64,000 nucleotides of DNA from Liquidambar formosana (lineage: Eukaryota; Streptophyta; Magnoliopsida; Saxifragales; Altingiaceae): contig CM077834.1 of the NCBI GenBank assembly GCA_039720395.1, positions 4,856,607 to 4,920,606 on the forward strand. The letters run 5' to 3'. The position numbers and the translations under genes are program-made. Under the pieces are notes generated by a model, which did not search any database, was not told where the DNA came from, and worked only from the letters and a program-made list of their open reading frames with translations. Positions 1 through 10,600 of the stretch are shown in pieces (position 1 is the first letter of the stretch; every line of letters begins with the position of its first letter).

Positions 1-799
1 GGCCACAAGTTAAACAAATGAGGCCTAAGGACTTTAAAAGAATTCATGGCTGTCACAGTATGGTGGCCACATGCATGCTTATACATGGTGAAGCTGTGTT
101 ATTTTTGAGAGGTGGATTAAGTAGTTTTAAAGCCTCTTGTTTGGTAAGAAATTTTAGTTCAATTCTACTTTCTCTACTCTTCCTCAATGCTAATTTTATA
201 AACTTTGTCTTGTAATTGATCAGTGTATATGAGATGGGAAGATTATATATACCAAGAAAAATGAATCAAATTCAAAGCATCTAAAATCTCCCGGAAAAAA
301 ATAATAATAATAATAATAAATAAATAATTTTCGTGCTTAATTCATCTAAGTTCTAAAGTTGCCTAACATGGCAAATCCTTCCACAGTACTGAAAACCATA
401 TCCGTCATTTCCATGACTTTGTCACGGAAATAATGAGAAAGTGACCCATTCCTCCATTACGATTACAATACCAACCTTTCAACTGTAATTAATTCTCAGA
501 CCCTTTCCATTTAACAAAATTTTTTTCCTTTCTTCGTGTGAGAACTCAGAAGACTAGAAAGGTTGTCCGTCTGCAATAAATATTATTTTTAACATAAAAT
601 TCAAAATATATGCTATGTCATGTATTTATTATATTAAGTTCATTTTATTAACAAAAAATTAAATAAAAATAATATTAAACTAAGCCCACGTGCATGAGTT
701 CGTATTTACAAATATTTTCAATTGATAAAGAATATCAAATTTTGATTGACATTCAAGCAATTTTGATCGAAACGGAAATCAAACAAAAATGAAATTGTT
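1..799. other. AT-rich intergenic sequence, no gene seen
   Basis: No credible coding exon, RNA gene or transposon end was recognised. The stretch is AT-rich, with a short ATA microsatellite near 300-330. The 65-codon reading frame at 18-215 has no recognisable composition or domain and is treated as chance. Confidence 0.5.
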
Positions 800-950
800 G
801 TTATCAATTGGAATGGAGATCAAACGAACATGAAATTAAACACTTGGTAAAAAACCATTACATAAAAAATATAAAAAAACCATTACACAATTACGTCTTA
901 TTGCTTATAGAGAAAAAGAGCCGTTATGTTTGGAAACATGCACGAAGTCC

Positions 951-1424
951 TCAAGGGAATCCACCTCCAAGTCCACCACCAGCACCAGCACCAGCACCAC
1001 CACCGAATCCACCACCAGCTCCACCGCCAAGTCCACCACCTCCACCGCTGCCAAGCCCTCCACCACCACCTCCTCCAAGTCCCCCACCAACCCCAGCTCC
1101 CCCACCAAGCCCACCACCCGCTCCCCCTCCAAAACCCGACCCACCACTTAGTCCTCCACCGCCACCAAACCCACCACCGCCACCCCCGCCAAGTCCACCG
1201 CCTGCACCGGCACCCCCACCAAAGCCAGCTCCACCGCCAGCACCAGCACCTCCACCTAATCCACCTCCACCACCACCTCCACCACCTAGCCCACCACCAT
1301 ACCTAGGATGGCGAAAGAGTGATTTCTCATCCTCAAACGAACCCTTTTGGCTCAGAAGGTTCCTAGCACAAGTGGTGCAAACAAGAGCACCAAATAGCAG
1401 AAGAAGAAGCACCCTTGAAGCCAT
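951..1424 (-). CDS. Glycine-rich cell wall protein (intact copy)
   Basis: A single-exon frame of 157 residues. It starts with a hydrophobic signal peptide (MASRVLLLLLFGALVC, predicted cleavage near residue 20). A short charged spacer with RNLLSQ and FRHPRYG follows, and from about residue 43 to the end the protein is almost wholly GGG/GGL/GGA/GGF repeats, ending GGFP. This is the class I plant glycine-rich protein plan: secreted proteins deposited in cell walls. The start is the first ATG after a TATA box at about 1499-1510, and the frame is open throughout. The reverse strand reads as a proline-rich frame only because GGN codons are CCN backwards. An inverted, frameshifted copy lies at 3960-4459. 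The exact wall role cannot be read from the sequence. Confidence 0.85.
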   Translation of the reverse strand: MASRVLLLLLFGALVCTTCARNLLSQKGSFEDEKSLFRHPRYGGGLGGGGGGGGGLGGGAGAGGGAGFGGGAGAGGGLGGGGGGGFGGGGGLSGGSGFGGGAGGGLGGGAGVGGGLGGGGGGGLGSGGGGGLGGGAGGGFGGGAGAGAGGGLGGGFP

Positions 1425-1494
1425 ATATCTTTTGCCAATATATTAGTAATACTAAAAGATGATCAACTTTTGATGAGAAGTGGGGGCTCGGAGG

Positions 1495-1512
1495 AGGGAT
1501 ATATATATAGAG
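1495..1512 (-). promoter_or_regulatory. TATA box of the intact GRP gene
   Basis: On the minus strand ACTCTATATATATATCC lies about 75-85 bp upstream of the ATG at 1424. The equivalent motif at 3877-3887 sits at the same distance from the second GRP copy, and the surrounding promoter sequence is conserved between the two copies. Confidence 0.7.
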
Positions 1513-1675
1513 TTTGTAAGGGTCCAATACGATTAAGAGAACTAGTGGACGGCTGAGAAGGGGTTTTAAATATGTTCATCTTCTCATCCACAAAAGCATG
1601 TAGTGACAGTTAATGCACCCCAACTGTGTCCTTTGAAAAACGAAAGCCCCCCAACATGCCCCACACCTCACTTCT

Positions 1676-3041
1676 AGATCTCTGTAAGTGGATGTTCAAT
1701 TTGGTCTCATGGGAGGACTTTTTTGCTCTGCATTGCATGTGCTTAGCCAGCATATATGTATAGGGTTTTATCTATAAAGGTGTTCTCTCGTAGGAGCAGG
1801 GTTGTTGCCATGCCTAAATTATCATCTAGATGGTTAAATACTTACATGTAATAATAGATGTAATAATAGTCCTATCAAAATTTTTAGGAAAAAAAAAAAA
1901 AAAACAAAACAAAAAGAAAATTATATGTAATAATAGACAATGGCACTTGGGTAGCAAATTAAAGTCTCTTCGCAAAACCAAAGACTTGGGTTCCATTGAT
2001 CTTGGGTTGGTCCTTCTTTTTTTTCTTTTTTTTTTCTTTTTTTTTTAAATTGTCAAAGTGTCCAAACCAGCTTGTGCGCATCTTGACTAAACCCCCCTCC
2101 AAACGATCTTAAGTGCGCACTCCCCCATGTCGGCCTGATGCATTCAGGAATTAATTTTTAGAGTGCTCTATAGAATAATCAAATCAAGATTGATAAATAG
2201 AAGGGCTCTCCTCCTACCAACTGGATTAACTCCCTTATTTTCAGCCGAGTCTCTAGACTTTAATTGATCCATTTACCACTCTAATTTTGTAATTTTGTTC
2301 TTCGTAACTTCTTTAGGATCAAGAGGAGTATTATGGTCAGTCATGACTAATTAATCAATTTTCTCTATCTCCTTGAATTTACAATAAAAAGTTTTTATAA
2401 AAAAAAAAAATGTGAGTCACGCGGCCTTATAAATTGAAAACATAACCAAAAATAAACACTTGTGTACTGTCCTCAAGAAAGGTTCCCTAATAATCAAGGA
2501 TCCTGCCCTTGATGTAACAGTTGGTGAGCCTATACACAAAGTAATGGCCATATACCCTATGCACGCAATTAATTAGGGCCACACTGCACCCAAGAATTTT
2601 TGGCCTGGCAACCAAACTTTACGTGAAATTTTACATTAAATTCGGTGGATACAAGTTGTAATACCCATTGACCAAGATCCAGTGGGCCCATATATTCCAG
2701 TTGGTGGATTAAATGGGTTTTCAGTGCAAAAGCTTTAGTCCAAATTAGGGCATTCATCCCCCAACCTCTCAGAAGAAAAAAAAAAAAAAAAAGAAGGGTG
2801 GGGGTGGTGGGGAAATGAGGCTTCAACTTAATTAGGGTTCTATCCATGCTTCCTACTAGCTGCCCAATTTCAAATTGAATTATATTAGGTCAACCTGGGC
2901 TCAAATTTTGGGAGGATTATAGATTGGTCCAGCTATGGGCAAATAATTGCACATCAATTAATGACTATATATTAACTTCATAATAAATGAGTACTAACTT
3001 AATTAAGAATAACTACTAGCTATAATTACTTGCCGGATAAA
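1676..3041. other. Spacer between the GRP arms, no gene seen
   Basis: AT-rich sequence with homopolymer runs near 1890-1910, 2018-2046 and 2400-2410. No exon structure, tRNA or clear transposon end was found before the MITE at 3042. Confidence 0.5.
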
Positions 3042-3355
3042 ACTTGGCTCCTCACAGTCACAATGGAGGAGCAACTCCTCCTCCCTTCCACTCATATTAT
3101 GCTACATATCTAATAGAACAAATGAAAATTGATTATGTACATGTATCCTTATATTATGTTATTATAAACTGCGTCTATATATCCATGTATATATATTCAT
3201 GTGTCCAAATGAATATGAATATGTGTTCATATATTTGTATTCACATATCCATATGTCCGTATCCACATATCTATATTTTTAAAAATAATTATGACACGTG
3301 GCATAATATAAGTGGGAGGGATGAGGAATTGCTCCTCCATTGTGAGGAGCCAAGT
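3042..3355. mobile_element. MITE-like element with long terminal inverted repeats
   Basis: The ends read ACTTGGCTCCTCACA and, inverted, ACTTGGCTCCTCACAAT. Similarity continues for about 60 bp inwards (GGAGGAGCAA.TCCTC and CCAC.TATATTATGC on both sides). The centre is AT-rich with imperfect repeats of ATATCCATATG type and no coding capacity. I could not find a convincing TSD, so the superfamily is left open. Confidence 0.6.
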
Positions 3356-3876
3356 ATTGTCCTTATTTGCCCGTACGTAACTGAACCCATATATCTTTAA
3401 TTTCCCCGATTTTTTTAAAACTTTTCTAAGACCCACTAGCTGAATCAACGCTCTTGTAGGTCAACCTCGCATAATAGAAGTATGGGGGAAGCCGGGAGGC
3501 TACCAAGAGCGCCCTCATTCCTTTTGTATATATGAGCTTTCCCCATTTTCTAAGTAATTTGGGAAAATGTAATTAATTCAAGACACATTATGTCAACCCT
3601 TAGTTTTCATGCATGGAGATGCGTCCAGCATAAAGCAAAGTAGACAATATATATTTTAGAAAGGAAAAATCTCCCATAAGATCAAAGTGATCATCTACTT
3701 GGAGAGAAAAGTCAGGGGTGGGGCATGTTGCATGGGGGGGTTTTCTTTGTCAAAATACACAGTTGGGGGTGCATTAATTGTCACTACATGCTTTTGTGCA
3801 TAAGAAGATGAACATATTTAAAACCCCTTCTCAACTGTCCTCTAATTCTCTTAATCATGTTGGACCTTTGCAAACT

Positions 3877-3887
3877 CTATATATATG
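3877..3887 (+). promoter_or_regulatory. TATA box of the second GRP copy
   Basis: CTATATATATG lies about 75 bp before the ATG at 3960. It is at the same place as in the intact copy, so the promoter looks preserved although the coding frame is broken. Confidence 0.65.
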
Positions 3888-3959
3888 TCCCTCCTTTGAG
3901 CCCCCACTTCTCATCGAATCAAAGTCATCTTTTACTATTACTAACATATTGAGCAAAAG

Positions 3960-4459
3960 ATGGCTTCAAGGGTGCTTCTTCTTGTGCTTCTTGGTGCACT
4001 TGTTTGCGCCACTAGTGCTAGGAACCTTTTGAGCCAAAGGCCTTTTGAGCAAAGGGTTCGTTTGAGGATGAGAAATCACTCTTTCGCCGCCCTAGATATG
4101 GTGGTGGGCTAGGTGGTGGAGGTGCTGGTGGGTTTGGAGGTGGCGGCGGTGGTGGTTTGGGTAGAGGTGCTGGTGGTGGAGCTGGCTTTGGTGGGGGTGC
4201 TGGTGCAGGTGGTGGACTTGGTGGGGGTGGCGGGGGAGGGTTTGGTGGTGGCGGCGGTGGTGGAGGAGGACTAGGTGGTGGGTCGGGTTTCGGAGGGGGA
4301 GCTGGTGGGGGGTTTGGTGGGGGAGCTGGGGCTGGTGGTGGACTAGGAGGAGGTGGTGGTGGAGGGTTTGGCAGTGGTGGGGGTGGTGGACTTGGTGGGG
4401 GAGCTGGTGGAGGATTTGGTGGTGGTGTCGGTGGTGGAGTTGGAGGTGGATTCCCTTGA
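3960..4459 (+). pseudogene. Glycine-rich protein, second copy, frameshifted
   Basis: The ATG at 3960 begins a near-identical signal peptide (MASRVLLLVLLGALVC, then RNLLSQ). About 15 codons later the copy has 14 extra bases compared with the intact gene: GAGCC and AAAGGGTTCG are separated by an added AAAGGCCTTTTGAGC, which looks like a local duplication of the preceding TTTTGAGCCAAAGG. Since 14 is not a multiple of three, the ATG frame runs into LRMRNHSFAALDMVVG and a TAG near 4110. The glycine-rich frame (RRPRYGGGLGGGG... to the TGA at 4457-4459) stays open but is disconnected from the signal peptide. Without splicing or recoding this copy cannot make a secreted GRP. An ATG at 4157 could only give a signal-less glycine tract. 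Confidence 0.75.
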
Positions 4460-4599
4460 GGACTTTGTGCATGTCTCCAGACGTTACTACTTACTAATAT
4501 TTTCCTCCCTAGGCAATAAGTTGTAATTGTTATGTAATGGTTTCTTACCAAGCGTTTTCATCTTTGTTTGATATCTATTCCAATTGTTAACGAAGAATA

Positions 4600-5224
4600 A
4601 GCTCCTTAAATTAAAAATTACAAATTACGTGCTTTTTTTTTTTGTTTTCGTTGCATTAGTGCAACTATGAATGTTGAATATAGAGACGGATTGGAACGCA
4701 ACATAAGGTTCACGACAACCAGCTGGGTTTGTAAACAAGCCAAGCTTCTTCTTTTTTTTCTCTTGTTTTAGGTTTTTCAGCTATTGAGGTGTTGATACTT
4801 TTGATCTGACCATTTCCGATCTCATGCATATGAGACCATCCATGTACTTTAGCACTCAATTAGTAAGAAAAATCCAAGTGGGCAACTAATCCCTTGGAAA
4901 TGCAAGGAATTAAAATGAAAACCTTTTGTTTCTTGAGATATAAATACCAAAACCAATTAAATTATCCCTCAATGTTTAATACAAGTCAAATTGGATTAAG
5001 GCAGATGAGTTTTTATGAAGCTCGAGTCCAAAATCAGAACAGTTAGTAGTGGATTTGAATGAGTTTTTAGTCCCCAACCCAACCAAAAAAAACAAAACAA
5101 AAAAAAGTGGGGGGGGGGGGTTGGTTTGGGTTGGCGCCTCAGAAAAAGAAATTAGGGTTACCTAGGGCCACCAGGCGATGAGTGCTATCGTGCTCTTGGG
5201 GTGGCCCCCTTCTAAAATTCTCAA
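4600..5224. other. Intergenic sequence between the GRP pair and MULE copy 1
   Basis: No gene seen. AT-rich, with A and T runs and a poly-G tract at about 5110-5120. Confidence 0.5.
5216..5224. repeat. Left TSD of MULE copy 1
   Basis: AATTCTCAA is repeated exactly at 6335-6343, immediately outside the other element end. Nine bases is the usual Mutator TSD length. Confidence 0.9.
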
Positions 5225-6001
5225 GGGAACGGCTAATGCAACCTCCCAAAGGGTTAAGTTGCCTCCCATTTTTTTTAATTAAAAAAATTATTATGTGAAA
5301 TTACCAAAAAGGGCTTAACCCTCACCCATCCCCTCTCCCGCACCCCTCCTCACCGGCGACCTCTCTCCCGCACCCCTCGCCGGAAAAAATGGAGGTATTG
5401 AAAACAAAACCTCCCTCGCCGGAACCCCGCACCCCTCTTCTTCCTTCTTCCTCTTCCCTCTTCTTCTTTGCTTTTTTTTTTTCTTTCCTTCCCAAAACCA
5501 CTCTCCCGCACCACTCGCCGGAAAAAATGGAGGTTTTGAAAACAAAACCTCCCTCACCGGAACCCCGCACCCCTTTTTTTCCTTCCTCCTCTTCCCTCTT
5601 CTTCTCTGCTTTTTTTTTTTTTTTTCTTTTCCTTCCCAGAACCCCTCTCCCACACCCCTCGCCGGAATCCCGCACCCCTCACCGGAACCCCGCACCCCTC
5701 TTCTTCCTTCCTCCTCTTCCCTCTTCTTCTCTGCTTTTTTTTTTTTTCTTTCCTTCCCAGAACCCCTCTCCCGCACCCCCTTCTCGTCGGCAGCCCTCCC
5801 TCCCCATCGCCGGAAAAAATGGAGGAATACACAGATCTGACCACAGAGGAAAAAAAACAAAAAAAAAAAAAAAAAAGAAGAAGAAGAAGAAGAAAGACAG
5901 AGAAAGAAAGAAGAGGAGAAGAAGAGCGAAGGTTGCCGGAAAAAATGGAGGAACACAGATCTGATAGATCTGACCAGCAAAGGAGAAAAAAAAAAAAAAA
6001 A

Positions 6002-6033
<32 letters not shown>

Positions 6034-6334
6034 AGAAGAAGAAGAAGAAGAAGAAGAAGAAGAAGAAGAAGAACAGGAAAAGAGTTGCCGGAAAAAATGG
6101 AGGGCGCGCCGTCACCGTAGCCCTTCCCCCCGCCAGTCGTCGGTCGCCGGTCACCGTCGCCGTCTCTTCTTCTTCTTCTCACCGGTCGTCACTGCCATGG
6201 TGTGGGGTGAGTGAGAGGGGTGGGTGAGAATGAGGGGTAGTGAGGTCTTTGAGAGGGGTGGGTATATATTTTTGGGGGGTGGGGATAGCATAGGGGGGCA
6301 ACTTAACGCTTTGGGGGTTGCAATAGCCGTACCC
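5225..6334. mobile_element. Non-autonomous Mutator-like element (MULE), copy 1
   Basis: The 1110-bp element starts GGGAACGGCTAATGCAACC, ends with the inverted equivalent GGTTGCAATAGCCGTACCC, and is flanked by a perfect 9-bp duplication, AATTCTCAA. The terminal repeats extend about 40 bp (CAAAGGGTTAAGTTGCC on the left). There is no transposase. The inside is strongly strand-biased: CT-rich (CCCTCTTCTTCCTTC type) to about 5800, then AG-rich to about 6080. It contains at least two tandem units of about 140 bp starting at about 5379 and 5517, each beginning CCGGAAAAAATGGAGG. That module recurs at about 5812, 5936 and 6088. Long open frames here are low-complexity artefacts. A related copy lies at 46123-46939. 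Confidence 0.9.
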
Positions 6335-6343
6335 AATTCTCAA
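6335..6343. repeat. Right TSD of MULE copy 1
   Basis: AATTCTCAA, identical to 5216-5224. Confidence 0.9.
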
Positions 6344-6457
6344 ACCCAAGCCCACGAGCTGAGTCCACACTCTTTGTTTGCAACTTGACCTCACCGTGAT
6401 GCGTGTTTCCCACTCTCGCTAGAAGCACGTGAAAAGATAACAATTATCTTTCAAGCT

Positions 6458-6491
<34 letters not shown>

Positions 6492-6599
6492 TCCCTTCCG
6501 ACATTATCCACACTTGGCTGGAGCACATACATGCTGGAGATGAATTAATCAGATTCTTGGAGAGGGGAGAAAGGAAATAATTTTGAGCTGAATTTCATT

Positions 6600-7338
6600 A
6601 TGGGCTGTATCAATTGTCACTCGCCATTCCTTCCCTTACTATCACAGAACAAACACAAGCAGCCGCAGCAGCAGCAGCAGCTGAAGACATCTAAACTGCT
6701 TTGGCTCTCTAGCAATGAACCAAATAGGCTTCTACAGAGGCAAAACATTTCTTCACTGGTTCCTCTGAGGACCAAGGCTGTCCCCACTTCTCTTGTTCTT
6801 GGTGTCACTTCTCCGGCCAAATCCGGCGACATATCTGTCTTCCTTCAAACAAGGTAAGTTTTTCACATGCCCTTAGCATTGTACTGAAACCTATGCACAT
6901 CCCTTTTCATGCCGACAAGCTAACATCTAAAGAAAAAAGGAAAAAGGGGGTTATTTTCACTCTCTCTTCATTTCATTGTATGATTAATCCAACCAAGAAA
7001 GTGTTTCAATGGGATTACAACCTAAAAGAGACTACTTACATTGATTTAGGGTTTGCTGCATATAAAGTGTTTCATCAATTCTTTTTCCGATTTTCTTTCT
7101 CTTTATTGTATTCATTGAATCTCTCATTGGTCACAGTGCAGTACTTCTGTTTATGTACTGGATTGCCAATTTCGTGGTGCCAGATATTATCTTGAAATAT
7201 TTCCAATTAGATAAGACAAGCGAAGAAGAGAAGCCTAATGATAATAGTCCCCTGGAAGACAAAAAAGCAAGCACGCCCGTAAGCGGTACGCAAAGATCTC
7301 AAGCGAAGACACGGGGCTTCAACAGCACCAAACCATGA
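6600..7338 (+). CDS. Small single-pass membrane protein, probably plastid-targeted
   Basis: Two exons, 6600-6853 and 7137-7338. The intron has a GTAAGT donor and a CACAG acceptor, and the split codon (AG|T) keeps the frame, giving 151 residues. The first 75 residues are rich in Q, S, K, R and L and poor in acidic residues, including a run of five Q near residue 24, which fits a chloroplast transit peptide. A hydrophobic stretch at about 81-104 (SVFLQTSAVLLFMYWIANFV) looks like one membrane span. It is followed by a conserved-looking VPDIILKYFQLD and a hydrophilic K/E/S/T-rich tail. I do not recognise a named family, so the function is unknown. The gene converges on the Rab3GAP gene with 317 bp between stop codons. 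Confidence 0.75.
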
Positions 7339-7655
7339 CAACATACTGAAGCGGCCTGGCATTCTCTTTGGTTTCATCCTGTCATCGTCACACTTATTTT
7401 TTTAGCAATAAAATTTTGTTCATGATCTAACTATCTTCTCATAGTCTATCACAAACTTCCAGGACCCTGAAATTGAAATTACACCAAAATCTAATCAGTA
7501 CATAGAACTCAGTTCATTGAGACCAAAACGCTTTTCCATTTCTTCATTTCCTTTTCAAATCAAAACAATAAATAATCACATTTTGCAAATGGCAATCCCG
7601 CCATTAACTGGTTGTTGTAAAACAATTTACAATTACCTAAAAAAGCAAAGAATGT

Positions 7656-10600
7656 TTACACAACTGTCCAATCATTTTCATCCAGATAAATAGTTCTGTC
7701 AGCTGGGGATGCACTGTCAGGCTTGGGAGGCTTCTTTGAGAATAAAGATGACTTGCCATCAAAGAAACTAGAGAAAGACTGGCGCGTCGGGTTTTCTTCG
7801 GTGTTCTTCTGGTCTTTCAGTGCTGGTTTTCCTGGGTGTCTGTCCTTGCCACCAAAGTAGAGGCTAAGCCTCTTAAGCCGACTTTTTGGTTCACCAGCAG
7901 AGGTGGTTACTTCTTCTGGCTGCTTCATGACCTTTAGAACTTCTTCTGGTCGGAGTAACATTGTCTCCACTGTCTCGTACACCTATACCAGGGATCTAAC
8001 TTATGAATTCCAGCAAATCAACAACCTTAAGTACCAAGTAACAACATCACTATTTTTAAAATAAAACATATCAACCCTTGCTTTCATGGAGATATGTTTG
8101 ATATAGAACAAAGCAGACAATATTTCAAGAAAATTTTTTTACTTTCGGATTAAATGTAGCACACAAACCACATGCATTTTTAGTGCTCCCATTAAATTTT
8201 GTCTCATATCGCCAATTATCACCAAGAAACATTCCCCTCCACCCCCACCCGGTGCACCTGGCGAGGGGGTTGCAGGTGGGAAAAAGAGGGAAGAAACAAC
8301 AAGAAGAGTTAAAAAAAGTTTATGGCACGTAGAGGAACCAGTAGCAAGTTCAAGAGTACAGTTGAAAAAAAGTGCATGAAATATATTCAACGCCAGCGGA
8401 TGTCTATGTCCAACTAAATAAGCTTAGAGCAATGCTATTTGACCCCAAAAAAATTGGGTCATTGAGTACTTCCTATAAGGTTACAGATATCCAATCAGTA
8501 ATCAGTTGTACAACCTACCTGACAAAGATCATCAACTTTCTCACTCCTGTTAGGGCCTTGACAAGTGGCAACAATGTAATCTTTGCACTCATAGAACAGC
8601 TTTGATAAGTTGCTGTTTGTGGATAGCATAGCCTCAGCAACTACAAATCCTAAACCAAGCTGAAAATTTAAGAAAATAAGACATCATTAGGAGACTATGC
8701 ATAATAATAACAGGCTACCAATATTCCTGTCCTGTTAAGGAAGAAAAAGGCAATAGCATAGACTTCAATCAAATGGACGCACCAAATTGCAGGATAATAA
8801 TTCCACCCAAAACAATTCAGCATGTCAAAGCAACATCATGGAAGAATTGGACAACAGCACTCTATAGGCATATTAAATAAAAAGGGGTCAAAAAGAGTAA
8901 AAGTGAGACAATAATACGAAAGACATCTCCTTTTAATCTCCCAAACTCCCCCTTACCAAATTCAACTAAAAATCAAGTTGAAGTTACTTCCTTTAGTAAT
9001 CACATAAAGCACTACTGTTGCTTCACATGATAAAATTGAACATCGCCTGGAAAACATTCATAATTGTTTACTTGAAAGTCGTTCTTCTATGAAGTTTCTT
9101 CCATAAACATGCATTAAAGTCAACTCCAGATAATATGGGTGGAAAGAGCACAACAATAAACATATTAAGACACACACGAATAATCACCATATTAATTGAA
9201 TGAGTCAATCATTAATATTTTGAAGTCAACATGAACAATGAGGCTATGCCTCCATAAAGAGCCAATGAACCATTGCTGTTCAGTTTTCTTAAACACAAAG
9301 TTAACTAGCTGATGAATGATGATAACAGAATGTGGTACTTGAATGAATCTATCCGGGTATCTAAAAACACAAATTTTCTAACTGTTCTGATACTGAAATT
9401 TATGCCATGCAAGTGACACGAAGCTAACTAGGTGATGAATGATGATAACAAAATAGGCCTTGAATGAATCTGGATATCTAAAGACACAAATTTCGCAGTC
9501 TAGTAGATGACAATTATTTGTTCGGAGATACTGAATTACTGACTCACAAGTAAACCTAACAAAATGAATGTTCATGATATTAGCAATATAAAACATATTG
9601 AAAGTAAAAAATAAAATAAAATAAAAAACAATCAAGCATAATAAAATCAACCAGAGAACTTACCAAAGAAACAAAAAGTTGTTCAAAAAGCTCAGAAGGT
9701 GAGATGCCTTCTAAGACATTCAGAATACCTTCCCTACAGGAGAAATAACCATGCTGTTCACGTTAAATGGCTATATTAATCTAAAGTAAAACTTTAAAAA
9801 ATTAATATTTTATAATAATCCTTCCAACTTACACTGCCAGATCCTCTTCAAAGAGGGGTGTCTGTTTAACAGCTGGTACAGGTTTGGCTGTTTCCCACAG
9901 TTCACGCCACAGATTTCCTGGACATCAATGGGTTATCATTTATCAGAGCAATTTCATAATGTGATTCCAAATCATTTTCAGCATGTGTTCATATAAATAT
10001 GGATAATTTATAATCATCCTTTATTAAGTCATAAAGGATATATAACCAAACTCCTACTTTTTAAAACAACAGCTAATAAAGTTAAAACAAAAATTAAACT
10101 TAGATGCACTCCTGGAAATACTGTTAGCACCTAACCTACTACTACTTATGAACCCAGTCACTCAGTCATTTGACAAATGCTGATGCCCATGTGAAAAAAC
10201 AGAACAAAGTTAACTAGGATAAGATGTTACAGTAACCTTTTTTCTTATGATTAAACTATTCTTCATCATGCACATTGACTATGACAACTACAATGCAACA
10301 ATATTCTTTATGCAGTAGACAACGGATTAAGGGTTTGACCTTCTTTTTGCATTCGACTACTTAGTTGACCTCTTGTAGACAATAAATCACCATCCATCAA
10401 AGGTGTCCTTAGCCTCATTACCCAGCTCAGTTTCTGTCCAATCAGGGGGAGAGTGCCATCTAACAAAATCTTCTAAAATGCAACCTGGATTTGCAGCCTA
10501 ACAACATGATAATTAACATAACTTAATTAGATTAAATGCTGGACACTATAAAGACATTTTTACCACAATATCAAGCCAATTAGGCATAAAAAAGAACCGG

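Larger units (their letters stand above)
800..1675 (-). repeat. Left arm of the large inverted duplication carrying the GRP gene
   Basis: The arm matches 3715-4595 in inverted orientation. Similarity runs from the 3' flank (GGATTCCCTTGAGGACTT, then further shared sequence) through the coding region and TATA box to about 250 bp of promoter (for example GTGGGGCATGTTG and TGTCACTACATGCTTTTGTG). The arms differ by scattered substitutions and small indels, so the duplication is not very recent. About 2 kb of unrelated sequence separates the arms. Confidence 0.8.
3715..4595 (+). repeat. Right arm of the GRP inverted duplication
   Basis: Inverted counterpart of 800-1675. It contains promoter, TATA box, the disrupted coding region and 3' flank. 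Near 3767-3860 the promoter matches the other copy almost base for base (GTGCATTAATTGTCACTACA). Confidence 0.8.

Noticed and set aside
808..1446. 212-codon proline-rich (extensin-like) frame on the plus strand
   Set aside because: It is the exact antisense of the GRP coding region; GGN codons read backwards give CCN (Pro). The minus frame has a signal peptide and a TATA box, the plus frame has neither.
4018..4551. 177-codon proline-rich frame on the minus strand
   Set aside because: Antisense shadow of the second GRP copy, for the same reason.
5315..6214. Several long Lys/Glu/Arg- or Phe/Leu/Ser-rich frames
   Set aside because: Low-complexity CT/AG tracts inside the MULE; overlapping frames on both strands are open only because of composition.
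10381..10497. A 52-bp mini-intron (GTAATG ... AAGAG) to explain the Rab3GAP exon 10 frameshift
   Set aside because: Too short for a plant intron; the GATG duplication or the longer alternative splice is simpler.
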